NCBI RefSeq assembly: GCF_040676615.1
Contig: NZ_JBFAPI010000002.1
Coordinates: forward strand, 310,001-374,000
From: Asanoa sp040676615
Lineage (GTDB): Bacteria; Actinomycetota; Actinomycetes; Mycobacteriales; Micromonosporaceae
DNA: 64,000 nucleotides
Reading direction: 5' to 3'
Positions 28,099 to 36,364 of the stretch are shown piece by piece. Each line of letters begins with the position of its first letter. Position 1 is the first letter of the stretch. Under the pieces are notes generated by a model. That model saw only the letters and a list, made by a program, of their open reading frames with translations. It was not told the origin of the DNA and did not search any database. The position numbers and the translations under genes are program-made.

Positions 28099-29888
28099 CC
28101 GAGCCGGGCCAGTTCCTCGTCGACGATGGACGGGTCGAGTTTGCGGAAGACCGGCTTCGGGGCGGCCAGGGCGCGGCCGGACTCGATCGGCACGGACTCC
28201 CAGCGCGCGCCGACCGTGTAGTCGCCGGTCAGGACCGGGTATGACGGGCCGCCGTCGAGGTCGGAGACGACCTCGATCGATGGCATCGGGGCGTGTACGC
28301 CGGTGCCGCCGAGAAGCTCGTGCACCTTCTGGGCCGAGTGCGGCAGGAACGGGGTGAGCATCGTGTTGGCGTCGCTCACGACCTGCAGCGCGACGTGCAG
28401 GATCGTCGCCATCCGGGGCTTGTCGGCCTCGTCCTTGAGCTTCCACGGTGCCTGCTCGGACAGGTACTTGTTGGCCTCCGCCACCACCCGCATGGCCTCG
28501 CCGATGGCCTGCTTCTGGCGGCTCTTCTCGATCAGGCCGCCGACCGTGCCGAACCCCGCCTTCGCCACCGCCAGCAGGGCCTCGTCCTCGGGGGTCAGCT
28601 CACCCGCCGCCGGAATCTCGCCGAAGTTCTTCGCCGCCATCGAGATCGAGCGGTTGACCAGGTTGCCCCAGCCGGCGACCAACTCGTCGTTGTTGCGGCG
28701 GAGGAACTCGGCCCAGGTGAAGTCGGTGTCCTGGCTCTCCGGGCCGGCGACCGCGATGAAGTAGCGAAGCGCGTCGGCGTCGTAGCGGTCCAGGAAGTCG
28801 CGTACGTAGATGACCACCTGGCGCGACGACGAGAACTTGCGGCCCTCCATGGTGAGGAACTCGCTGGAGACCACCTCGGTCGGCAGGTTGAGCGCGCCCA
28901 GGTCGCCGGGTGAGCCGCCGCGCGAGCCCTGGCCCGAATAGCCCAGCAGGATCGCCGGCCAGATGACCGAGTGGAAGACGATGTTGTCTTTGCCCATGAA
29001 GTAGTAGGCGGCGGCGTCCTTGCCCTCACCGTCGGCCGACCACCACTTCTTCCACGCCGACGGGTCGCCGGTGCGGCGGGCCCACTCGATCGACGCCGAC
29101 AGGTAGCCGATCACGGCGTCGAACCAGACGTAGATGCGCTTGTCGGAGCGGTCGCGCCAGCCGTCGAGCGGGATCGGCACGCCCCACTCGAGGTCGCGGG
29201 TGATCGCCCGGGGCTGCAGGTCGTCGAGCAGGTTGCGGGAGAACCGCAGCACGTTGGGGCGCCAGCCGTCGCGGGTGTCGAGCCAGGCGGCGAGCGCGTC
29301 GGCGACGGCCGGTAGGTCGAGGAAGAAGTGCTCGGTCTCCACGAACTCCGGGGTCTCGCCGTTGATCCGGGAGCGCGGGTTGATCAGCTGCTCCGGGTCG
29401 AGTTGGTTGCCGCAGTTGTCGCACTGGTCGCCGCGGGCGCTGCCGTACCCGCAGATGGGGCAGGTGCCTTCGATGTAGCGGTCCGGAAGCGTGCGCCCGG
29501 TCGACGGGGAGATCGCACCCAGCGTGGTCTTGGCGACGATGTAGCCGTTGCGGTAGAGCCCGTCGAACAGGTCCTGCACCACCTGGTAGTGGTTGCCGGT
29601 CGTGGTGCGGGTGAACAGGTCGTAGGACAGGCCCAGCCCGTGCAGGTCTTCGACGATCACCCGGTTGTAGCGGTCGGCCAGCTCGCGGGGGGTGACACCC
29701 TCGTTGTCGGCCTGCACCTGGATCGGGGTGCCATGCTCGTCGGTGCCCGACACCATGAGCACGTCGTGGCCGGCCATCCGCATGTAACGGCTGAACACGT
29801 CGGCGGGGACGCCGAAGCCGGAAACATGGCCGATGTGACGCGGGCCGTTGGCGTAGGGCCAGGCAACCGCGGCGAGAACGTGACTCAT
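28095..29888 (-). CDS. metG: methionyl-tRNA synthetase
   Basis: Class I synthetase, 597 residues from ATG 29888 (MSHVLAAVAWPYANGPRHIGHVSG). HIGH is intact at about residue 18, a zinc knuckle occurs as CPICGYGSARGDQCDNCG, and the KMSKS loop is KFSSSR in MEGRKFSSSRQVVIY, the variant typical of this type. No C-terminal tRNA-binding (EMAP-II-like) domain is present, as in the short actinobacterial form. The in-frame extension to 29948 lacks similarity. Confidence 0.96.
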   Translation of the reverse strand: MSHVLAAVAWPYANGPRHIGHVSGFGVPADVFSRYMRMAGHDVLMVSGTDEHGTPIQVQADNEGVTPRELADRYNRVIVEDLHGLGLSYDLFTRTTTGNHYQVVQDLFDGLYRNGYIVAKTTLGAISPSTGRTLPDRYIEGTCPICGYGSARGDQCDNCGNQLDPEQLINPRSRINGETPEFVETEHFFLDLPAVADALAAWLDTRDGWRPNVLRFSRNLLDDLQPRAITRDLEWGVPIPLDGWRDRSDKRIYVWFDAVIGYLSASIEWARRTGDPSAWKKWWSADGEGKDAAAYYFMGKDNIVFHSVIWPAILLGYSGQGSRGGSPGDLGALNLPTEVVSSEFLTMEGRKFSSSRQVVIYVRDFLDRYDADALRYFIAVAGPESQDTDFTWAEFLRRNNDELVAGWGNLVNRSISMAAKNFGEIPAAGELTPEDEALLAVAKAGFGTVGGLIEKSRQKQAIGEAMRVVAEANKYLSEQAPWKLKDEADKPRMATILHVALQVVSDANTMLTPFLPHSAQKVHELLGGTGVHAPMPSIEVVSDLDGGPSYPVLTGDYTVGARWESVPIESGRALAAPKPVFRKLDPSIVDEELARLG

Positions 29889-30013
29889 GGGCGCAAGGGT
29901 AGTGAGCCTTGGTTGAGCGCGGCCAACGAGCCACACACCCCCACCCACATTGTCCGGATTTATCCGCCGACACGCCCTTTACCTGCACGAACGGTGACGT
30001 GGGGCGTTGTCCA

Positions 30014-30901
30014 ATGAGATTTGTGAGCGTGACGCCCGAACGGCCCGAGACCGCCCCCGAGTCAGAGCTGGTCGATTACCAGGTCGCAGCCGCCCATGAC
30101 ACCGAGCCCATCAACGAGCCGGACCCGTCGCGGGATGCGGTCGGTCGGGCATCCGTCCCCGCCCCGGCCCGCGAGCCGGCCGCGGTCAACGGTCTGGCCG
30201 CCGCGGTGCAGGGCGCCGCGCTGGCCCGCAGCGGCGCCAAGGTCGACACGCTCCGCGACGCGACCCCGCCCGCGGCCCGGACGGCCGGCGGCCCCTTGAT
30301 CACCGAGGTCGTCGACCGGGACGCCTGGTCGCCGACCCGGTTGGCCGCCCGGGCCCGCGCGGCCACCCGGCCCCGGCACGTCGCCACCCGCTCCCGGCGC
30401 CCGCGCCGGCCCCGCCAACTGCGCGCCGCGCTGGGCATGCTGGTCGTACTGGCACTCGCCGGCACGTTCTTCGCCTGGGTCACCGCCGAGCCGATCTGGC
30501 TCGCCGCCGGTCGCGGCGACACCGGCACCGCGACGGTCGCCGGCTGCGTCGGCTCGGGCCTCACCCAGCGCTGCCGGGGATCCTTCGCCGCGGCAGACGG
30601 TCGTTACACCACCGAGGGGGTACGTCTGATCGGCGTGAGCCGGGCGCAGACGGCCACCGGCACCCGGTTCCAGGCCCAGATGGTGCACGCCGGCAGCGCC
30701 ACCGCGTACCTGGAGAACGGGATGCTGATGACGCTGCGCTGGCTGCTCGGGGTGCTGCTGGTGCTGCTGACCGGCGTGGGCATCGTGCTGGCCACCGGCG
30801 CCCTGCGGCTCGAGGACCGGCGGGCCCGGCGCACCGCCGCGGTCTGCGGGCTGGCCGCCCCGCTGCTGGTCACGATCGGTTTCCTCGCGGCCACCTACTG
30901 A
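30014..30901 (+). CDS. two-helix membrane protein of unknown function
   Basis: 295 residues: a disordered Pro/Ala/Glu-rich N-terminus (1-125), a basic stretch RSRRPRRPRQLR, a membrane segment at about 140-160, a roughly 75-residue external loop with two Cys (AGCVGSGLTQRCRG) and two more membrane segments at the end. Starts at ATG 30014 or GTG 30023; the longer frame to 29909 overlaps the metG promoter. No family recognised. Its end overlaps the convergent rsmI by 7 bp. Confidence 0.7.
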   Translation: MRFVSVTPERPETAPESELVDYQVAAAHDTEPINEPDPSRDAVGRASVPAPAREPAAVNGLAAAVQGAALARSGAKVDTLRDATPPAARTAGGPLITEVVDRDAWSPTRLAARARAATRPRHVATRSRRPRRPRQLRAALGMLVVLALAGTFFAWVTAEPIWLAAGRGDTGTATVAGCVGSGLTQRCRGSFAAADGRYTTEGVRLIGVSRAQTATGTRFQAQMVHAGSATAYLENGMLMTLRWLLGVLLVLLTGVGIVLATGALRLEDRRARRTAAVCGLAAPLLVTIGFLAATY

Positions 30902-31740
30902 GGCGCGTGCACGATCGTGTAGACCTCGCGCCGGCGTACCCCATGCCGCTCCGCGACCGCCGCGATCGCGTCGCGCCGGGACAGGCCCTCGGCCTCGGCC
31001 GCGGCGACCTCCGCCCGCAGCGCCTCGTCGTCAGGACGGGTCGCCGCCGCCGGCGGCGCGCCCGCCACCACCAGGGTGATCTCGCCCTTGGGGTCGCCCG
31101 CCGCCGCCCACTCCGCGAGCCTGCCGAGCGGCCGGCGGACAACCTCCTCGTAGGTCTTGGTCAGCTCCCGGCAGACCGCCGCCGGCCGGTCGGCGCCGAA
31201 CGCCGCCGCCAGGTCGGTGAGCATCGCGGCCAGCCGGTGCGGCGCCTCGAAGAGCACCAGCGTGCGCTCCTCGGCGGCCAGCGCGGCCAGCCGGGACCGC
31301 CGCGCGGCGCCGGTGCGCGGCAGGAAGCCTTCGAAGCAGAACCGGTCGGTGGGCAGCCCGGAGAGGGCCAGGGCAGTGGTCACCGCGCTGGGACCGGGCG
31401 CGGCGGTGACCGGCAGGCCGGCGTCGAGCGTGGCCCGGACGAGCCGGTAGCCGGGGTCGGAGACGCTGGGCATGCCGCCGTCGGTCACCAGAGCGACGAC
31501 AGCGCCATCACGGAGCGTGTCGACCAGCTCCGGCGTACGCCGTTCCTCGTTGCCTTCGAAGTAGGAGACGATCCGGCCGGCGACGGTGATGCCGAGATCG
31601 CGGGCGAGCCGCACCAGCCGGCGGGTGTCCTCGGCGGCCACGACGTCGGCCTCGGCCAGCGCGTCACGCATCCGTTGCGAAGCGTCACCAGGATTGCCGA
31701 GGGGCGCGCCAACTAGCACCAACCGCCCATTTTCTGGCAC
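30895..31740 (-). CDS. rsmI: 16S rRNA (cytidine1402-2'-O)-methyltransferase
   Basis: Tetrapyrrole-methylase fold enzyme that methylates C1402 in the ribosomal P site. 281 residues with LVLVGAPLGNPGDASQRM, VVAAEDTRR, VSYFEGNEERRTPEL, LVTDGGMPSVSDPGYRLV and AAPGPSAVTTALALSGLP, all family hallmarks. Start is GTG at 31740. It diverges from the mannosyltransferase gene, an arrangement conserved in actinobacteria, with metG nearby. Confidence 0.95.
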   Translation of the reverse strand: MPENGRLVLVGAPLGNPGDASQRMRDALAEADVVAAEDTRRLVRLARDLGITVAGRIVSYFEGNEERRTPELVDTLRDGAVVALVTDGGMPSVSDPGYRLVRATLDAGLPVTAAPGPSAVTTALALSGLPTDRFCFEGFLPRTGAARRSRLAALAAEERTLVLFEAPHRLAAMLTDLAAAFGADRPAAVCRELTKTYEEVVRRPLGRLAEWAAAGDPKGEITLVVAGAPPAAATRPDDEALRAEVAAAEAEGLSRRDAIAAVAERHGVRRREVYTIVHAPQ

Positions 31741-31878
31741 TTCATAGCCCCTTGTTTATTCACGGTCCTCAGCCGGCACGAGGCTTCGCCTCATCCCGCC
31801 TTCCGGTCACTTGCTAACCGGTACGGCCAACACCGCCCCGCCGAACACCTCAATTCGGTCTCGGCAGCCTACGATCGC

Positions 31879-33561
31879 GTGGTGACCCTGGCGGCGACGA
31901 GCGTAGCGAGCCCCGATGCCGGCCCCGAGGAGGCCGAGGCACCGGAGCGCGACGGCCCGACCTCCATAGCGGCACCGGCGAGGGCCGTGCCCGACGTGAT
32001 CCGGCGCCGGCTGCTGCCGTTCGACGCGCGCCGCGATCCGTGGTCGTGGGCGGTCACCGGGTTTGTCGTAGCCGTCGCGGCACTGGTCCGGTTCATCGGG
32101 CTCGGCCACCCGCCCGGCAAGATCTTCGACGAGACCTACTACGCCAAGGACGCCTACGGCCTGCTGACCAAGGGCGTCGAATGGAACTACAAAGACAACA
32201 TCGCGTCGTACGTGGTCCACCCGCCCCTCGGCAAATGGCTCATCGCGGTCGGTGAGTGGATGTTCGGCTACCAGGACGCCGACGGCAATGTGCGCGCCGC
32301 CGGTCACCTGTGGACCGCCTCCCCCGAGTTCGGCTGGCGCTTCTCGGCCGCCGTCGCCGGCACCATCTCCGTGCTGGTCATGGTGCGGGTCGCGCGGCGG
32401 ATGTTCGGCTCGACCACGCTCGGCGCCGCGGCCGGCCTGCTGCTCGCCCTCGACGGCTTCCACCTCGTGCTCTCGCGCACGGCCATCCTCGACATCTTCC
32501 TGCTGCTGTTCATCCTCGCCGCGTTCGGCGCGCTGGTCGCCGACCGCGACGCACGCCGCCGCCGCTGGCTGACCGCGATGGAGAACGGGCTCGACCCGAC
32601 CCGCCTCGGCCGCGCCGGCCGGCTCGGCATCGCGTTCCCGTGGTGGCGGCTCGCCGCCGCGGTGTTGTTCGGCTGCGCCGTCTCGGTCAAGTGGAGCGCG
32701 CTGTTCTTCCTGCCCGCGTTCCTGATCCTGATCCTCTGGTGGGAATACGGCACCCGCCGCACGGTCGGCGCCCGGCACCCGGTCCGCGACACGTTCCTCG
32801 ACGAGTTCGGCTGGATCGCGATGTTCGTCGCGGTGGCCTTCGTGGTCTACCTGGCGAGTTGGAGCGGCTGGTTCCTCACCGACGACGGCTTCTACCGGCA
32901 CTGGCTCGCCGGCAACAACCGGCCCGAGCCGCCGGTCATCGGCGCCCTGCAGAACCTGTGGCACTACCACAAGGAAGCCCTGGCGTTCCACGAAGGCCTC
33001 GACACCAAGCACACCTACCAGTCGTGGCCGTGGCAATGGCTGCTGCTCGGCCGCCCGGTCGCGTTCTACTGGTCCAACAGCGGCACCTGCGGCACCGACT
33101 CGTGCGCGTCCGAGGTGCTGCTGCTCGGCACGCCGGTGCTCTGGTGGTCGTTCCTGCCGGCCCTCGCGGCCCTGGTCTGGCTCGGCGTCGCGCGCCGCGA
33201 CTGGCGGGCCGGCGCGATCCTGCTGATGGTCTTCTTCGGCCTGGTCCCGTGGTTCTGGTTCGCGATCGACAACGGCCGCACGATGTTCTCGTTCTACACC
33301 GCGCCCGCCCTGCCGTTCATGGTCCTGGCGGTGGTCTACGCGCTCGGCGCGATCATGTCGCCGGCCACCAGACCGGCAACGCCGTCGCCCGAGTCGGCCC
33401 GCAGACTCGCCGACCGCCGGCTGATCGGCGGTGTGGTCGTCGGCGCCTACCTGGTGCTGGTCGTGCTCTGCTTCGCCTACTTCTTCAAGGTCTTCGTCGG
33501 CGACGTCATGCCCTACGCCGACTGGTCCGCGCGGATGTGGCTGGGGTCGCGCTGGATATAG
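31879..33561 (+). CDS. protein O-mannosyltransferase, GT39 family
   Basis: 560-residue polytopic membrane enzyme transferring mannose from polyprenyl-phosphate-mannose to secreted proteins during Sec export. It has the catalytic Asp-Glu in IFDETYYAKDAYGLL, an HPPLGKW motif in the first external loop, and about ten membrane helices; a cytoplasmic Pro/Ala-rich N-terminus precedes them. Two GTGs at 31879 and 31882 are adjacent; TACGAT lies 3-6 nt before them, suggesting a leaderless start. Probably glycosylates Ser/Thr-rich exported proteins, of which several are encoded downstream (inference). Confidence 0.93.
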   Translation: MVTLAATSVASPDAGPEEAEAPERDGPTSIAAPARAVPDVIRRRLLPFDARRDPWSWAVTGFVVAVAALVRFIGLGHPPGKIFDETYYAKDAYGLLTKGVEWNYKDNIASYVVHPPLGKWLIAVGEWMFGYQDADGNVRAAGHLWTASPEFGWRFSAAVAGTISVLVMVRVARRMFGSTTLGAAAGLLLALDGFHLVLSRTAILDIFLLLFILAAFGALVADRDARRRRWLTAMENGLDPTRLGRAGRLGIAFPWWRLAAAVLFGCAVSVKWSALFFLPAFLILILWWEYGTRRTVGARHPVRDTFLDEFGWIAMFVAVAFVVYLASWSGWFLTDDGFYRHWLAGNNRPEPPVIGALQNLWHYHKEALAFHEGLDTKHTYQSWPWQWLLLGRPVAFYWSNSGTCGTDSCASEVLLLGTPVLWWSFLPALAALVWLGVARRDWRAGAILLMVFFGLVPWFWFAIDNGRTMFSFYTAPALPFMVLAVVYALGAIMSPATRPATPSPESARRLADRRLIGGVVVGAYLVLVVLCFAYFFKVFVGDVMPYADWSARMWLGSRWI

Positions 33562-33562
33562 C

Positions 33563-34339
33563 GTGTTCGGCGTGACCGAACCGCTTTGGACCGGCGTCGC
33601 GGTAGCGCTGGTGACCCTGTTCGACGACGACGGCGCGGTCGACGAGCGCGCGACCGCCGCACACGCGGCCCGGCTGGCCGCCGAAGGCATCCAGGCGGTC
33701 CTGGTCGGTGGCAGCACCGGCGAGTCCGACACCCTCTCCGACGCCGAACTGGCCGGCCTGACCGCGGCGGTCCGAGCCGCACTGCCGGGCGACGTGCCGG
33801 TGGTGACCGGGGCGAGCGGCGCCTGGCGGGGCGCGGCCGCAGCCCGGGTCCAGGCGGCCGTCGGTGGCGGCGCCGACGCGGTGCTGGTGGCACCGCCCCG
33901 CCGCCGGGGTGACCTGGCCGCCTACTACGCCGCAGTCGCCGAGGCCGCCGGCCCGGCGCCGGTCCTGGCCTACCACTTCCCCGGGGTGGCCGGCGGCGAG
34001 GTCCCGGTCGCGGCGCTGCCCGAATTGCCGATCGCGGGTGTGAAGGACTCGACCGGCTCGGCCGAGCGGCTGCTCCAGGAATTGGCGGCCTGGGACGGCG
34101 CGGTGTTCGTCGGCTCGGCCGCGCTGGTGCTGCTGGCCGGCGCGCTCGGCGCGGCCGGAGCCATCCTGGCGGTGGCCAACGCCTACCCGGCCGAGTCGCT
34201 GGCCGCGTTCGGCGGGGACGCCGCCGCACAGCGGGCCCTGCTCGCGCCGCACCTGCGAGCCAAGGAGTCGTTTCCGGCCGGGCTCAAGTCGCTGGTCGCG
34301 GCGCGCTATGGCACGTCAGAGGCCGCGCGCCTCGGCTGA
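33563..34339 (+). CDS. dihydrodipicolinate synthase/N-acetylneuraminate lyase family protein
   Basis: 258-residue class I aldolase. It has the carboxylate-binding GGSTGES (family GTTGE), AYHFP in place of the usual LYNxP tyrosine motif, and the Schiff-base Lys in GVKDSTGS. It is shorter than typical DapA (about 290-300), losing part of the C-terminal helices, so it is more likely a variant lyase than the lysine-biosynthetic DapA. GTG 33563 lies one base after the mannosyltransferase stop; GTG 33572 is an alternative. Substrate unknown. Confidence 0.85.
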   Translation: MFGVTEPLWTGVAVALVTLFDDDGAVDERATAAHAARLAAEGIQAVLVGGSTGESDTLSDAELAGLTAAVRAALPGDVPVVTGASGAWRGAAAARVQAAVGGGADAVLVAPPRRRGDLAAYYAAVAEAAGPAPVLAYHFPGVAGGEVPVAALPELPIAGVKDSTGSAERLLQELAAWDGAVFVGSAALVLLAGALGAAGAILAVANAYPAESLAAFGGDAAAQRALLAPHLRAKESFPAGLKSLVAARYGTSEAARLG

Positions 34340-34344
34340 ACGCG

Positions 34345-34940
34345 GCGGGCGCGGAAGTCGCCCCAGCCCGGAAGTCGCGCGGACCCGGAAGTCGCCCGGA
34401 CCGGGAAGTCGCCCGGACCCCGCAGTCGCCCGGACCCCGCAGTCGCCCGGACCCGGAAGTCGCCCGGACCCCGCAGTCGCCCGGACCCGGAAGTCGCCCG
34501 GACCCCGCAGTCGCCCGGACCCGGAAGTCGCCCGGACCCCGCAGTCGCCCGGACNNNNNNNNNNNNNNNNNNNNNNNNNNNNNNNNNNNNNNNNNNNNNN
34601 NNNNNNNNNNNNNNNNNNNNNNNNNNNNNNNNNNNNNNNNNNNNNNNNNCGGACCCGGAAGTCACGCGGAACCGGAAGCGGAGCGGGTGCGTCGCCGAGT
34701 CGGGCGGGCGCGGAAGCGGCGCGGAACCGGAAGCGGCGCGGGTGCGTCGCCGGGTCGGGCGGACGCGGAGGCGTCGCGGAGTCGGGCGGGCGCGGAAGCG
34801 TCGCGGACCCGGAAGCGGCGCGAGCCCGGAAGCGGAGCGGGTGCGTCGCCGAGTCAGGCGGATGCGGAAGCGGCGCAGACCCGGAAGCGGCGCGGGCGAC
34901 CGGAAACGGCGAGGGCCCGGCGCAGACGCGGCGGGCCCTA
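34345..34940. repeat. GC-rich tandem array with 17-bp period
   Basis: From about 34345 to the N gap, near-identical 17-bp units alternate between GGAAGTCGCCCGGACCC and CGCAGTCGCCCGGACCC forms. After the gap the same phase continues as more degenerate units (for example CGGAAGCGGCGCGGAAC) up to about 34940. Because 17 is not a multiple of 3, open frames on both strands across it are artefacts. It lies just behind the lyase gene and ahead of the surface-polysaccharide pair. Confidence 0.85.
34555..34649. other. unresolved bases inside the tandem array
   Basis: 95 consecutive N. They fall inside the 17-bp array, so the true copy number is unknown; the gap is probably an assembly failure caused by the repeat. 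Confidence 0.98.
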
Positions 34941-35323
34941 CACATAGGTGCGCGCCCCGATCGCCTGCCACGGGGGAAGCGGGCGATAGGGGCGCGCACA
35001 TGAGAGCTTAACGACCGGCGATCACTGGCACAACGGGTGAAGCGGGGTAGATGTGCGGTCGGATTCCCGACGCGAGCATCGCCGAACAAGAGTCGCAAGT
35101 GTCACTTATCGGACAGTAGGTATCGCACGGCTTTGCCGTCACCTTTTTTGATGTTGGGCGTCCGCGCTGGTCAGGGTGGCATGAGTCCGATCTATCCGGA
35201 TTCATGTGCGGTTTGGCCGCCAGGTGACGGCCGGTTCGGGCAGTTTTATGACCAGACCCACCGACGCTCTGACGGGTGACATTTGCCTCCGCATAGCACA
35301 GAGTGGTCCCTACGCTTCTCACC
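34941..35323. other. non-coding region before the surface-polysaccharide pair, with a small T-run hairpin
   Basis: No convincing gene. At 35127-35149 the plus strand forms ACGGC-TTT-GCCGT followed by CACC and six T, resembling a weak intrinsic terminator; it is AT-richer than its surroundings. Near the right end, TACGCT lies eight nt before the GTG at 35324, a possible -10 box for a leaderless message. Confidence 0.5.
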
Positions 35324-36364
35324 GTGATTCCGGATCAGGAGCCCGAAACCGACATCATCGTCAGCGCCGTAGAGCCCGTCGACGTGCCCGGAGCGACCCT
35401 CGGGCAGGATCTCGCGGCACCCATCTTCGTCGACGAGACCGGCCGCCGCCGCCGACTCGTGCGCCTCGCGGCCTACGGCATCGGCGCCATCTGCCTCAGC
35501 TACACCGCGCTGCTCGGTGTCAGCATCGCCGGCGGCCCCGCCCTGCCGCACGCGCTGATGCCGTTTCCCGACCGGGTCCAACAGCCCGACAAAGACGCCA
35601 CCACCAAGAACGCCCTGCATACGGCCTTCCGGCCGCCGAACCCCGGGCCATTCGTGGCACCGCTGCCACCGCCGACCGCACCCGGTGGGCCGGGCGGCCT
35701 GAGCACCTCGGCCCTGACCGTCGCGGCCCGGCCCACGCCGAGCCCGACCAAGGGCACCGCCCCGGTGTCGCCACCGCCCGCGACCAGCGAGCCGACCCGG
35801 CCGTCGGAGGCCACGCCGACGCCGGCGGAGCCGACCAGCCCGCCGGCGGAGCAGCCGTCTGACCCACCGGCCGGTGACCAGCAGGGCGGCGGCGGTGGCG
35901 GCGAGCCCGCCGACCCGCCACCGACCAACGACGGCGGCACCGGCAACGGCGGCGGCACGGGCAGCGGCAACAACGGCGGCTCCGAGACCGGTGGCGACTC
36001 CACCGGCGGCACCGGCGGCGGAACGGGTGGCAACGACGTCCCCGGCCCCCGCGACGGCGGCGGGTCGACCGACCCCGGCCCGAGCGGCTCCGGCACCCCG
36101 CCCACCGGCGTCGGTGGCGGCGACACCGGCGGCAGCGGCAGCGGCACGAGCGGCAGCGGCACGAGCGGCAGCGGCACGACCGGCGGCGGCACGACCGGCG
36201 GCGGCACGAGCGGCAGCACGGAGGCCGGCGGGACCGGGACCGGGACCGGGTCCGGCGACACCGGCAGCGGTTCCGGCTCCACTCCGGACGCGCCGAGCGC
36301 GCCGGAGTCGACGCCCACGGCTACGGCGACCGCCGAGCCCTCCCCGACCGACAGCGCCGCATGA
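35324..36364 (+). CDS. membrane-anchored protein with long Gly/Ser/Thr/Pro-rich external region
   Basis: 346 residues from GTG 35324 (VIPDQEPETDIIV); GTG 35303 would add seven. A cytoplasmic segment of about 45 residues ends RRRRLVRL, a single membrane helix follows (AAYGIGAICLSYTALLGVSIAG), and the rest is low complexity: Pro-rich (PTPSPTKGTAPVSPPPA) then Gly/Ser/Thr repeats such as GGSGSGTSGSGTSGSG. Such Ser/Thr/Pro tails are plausible O-mannosylation or wall-spanning linkers. It overlaps the next gene (ATGA), implying a partner or scaffold for that glycosyltransferase. Confidence 0.8.
   Translation: MIPDQEPETDIIVSAVEPVDVPGATLGQDLAAPIFVDETGRRRRLVRLAAYGIGAICLSYTALLGVSIAGGPALPHALMPFPDRVQQPDKDATTKNALHTAFRPPNPGPFVAPLPPPTAPGGPGGLSTSALTVAARPTPSPTKGTAPVSPPPATSEPTRPSEATPTPAEPTSPPAEQPSDPPAGDQQGGGGGGEPADPPPTNDGGTGNGGGTGSGNNGGSETGGDSTGGTGGGTGGNDVPGPRDGGGSTDPGPSGSGTPPTGVGGGDTGGSGSGTSGSGTSGSGTTGGGTTGGGTSGSTEAGGTGTGTGSGDTGSGSGSTPDAPSAPESTPTATATAEPSPTDSAA

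Noticed and set aside
29909..30013. 35-codon N-terminal extension of the two-helix membrane protein
   Set aside because: It would extend into the metG leader, has His/Pro-rich sequence with no similarity, and better starts lie at 30014 or 30023.
34345..34940. possible CRISPR array
   Set aside because: Units are contiguous, 17 bp, with no unique spacers and no cas genes nearby.
34308..35003. open frames on both strands through the tandem repeat
   Set aside because: They arise from a 17-bp period and include unresolved bases; there is no conserved start, domain or coding bias.
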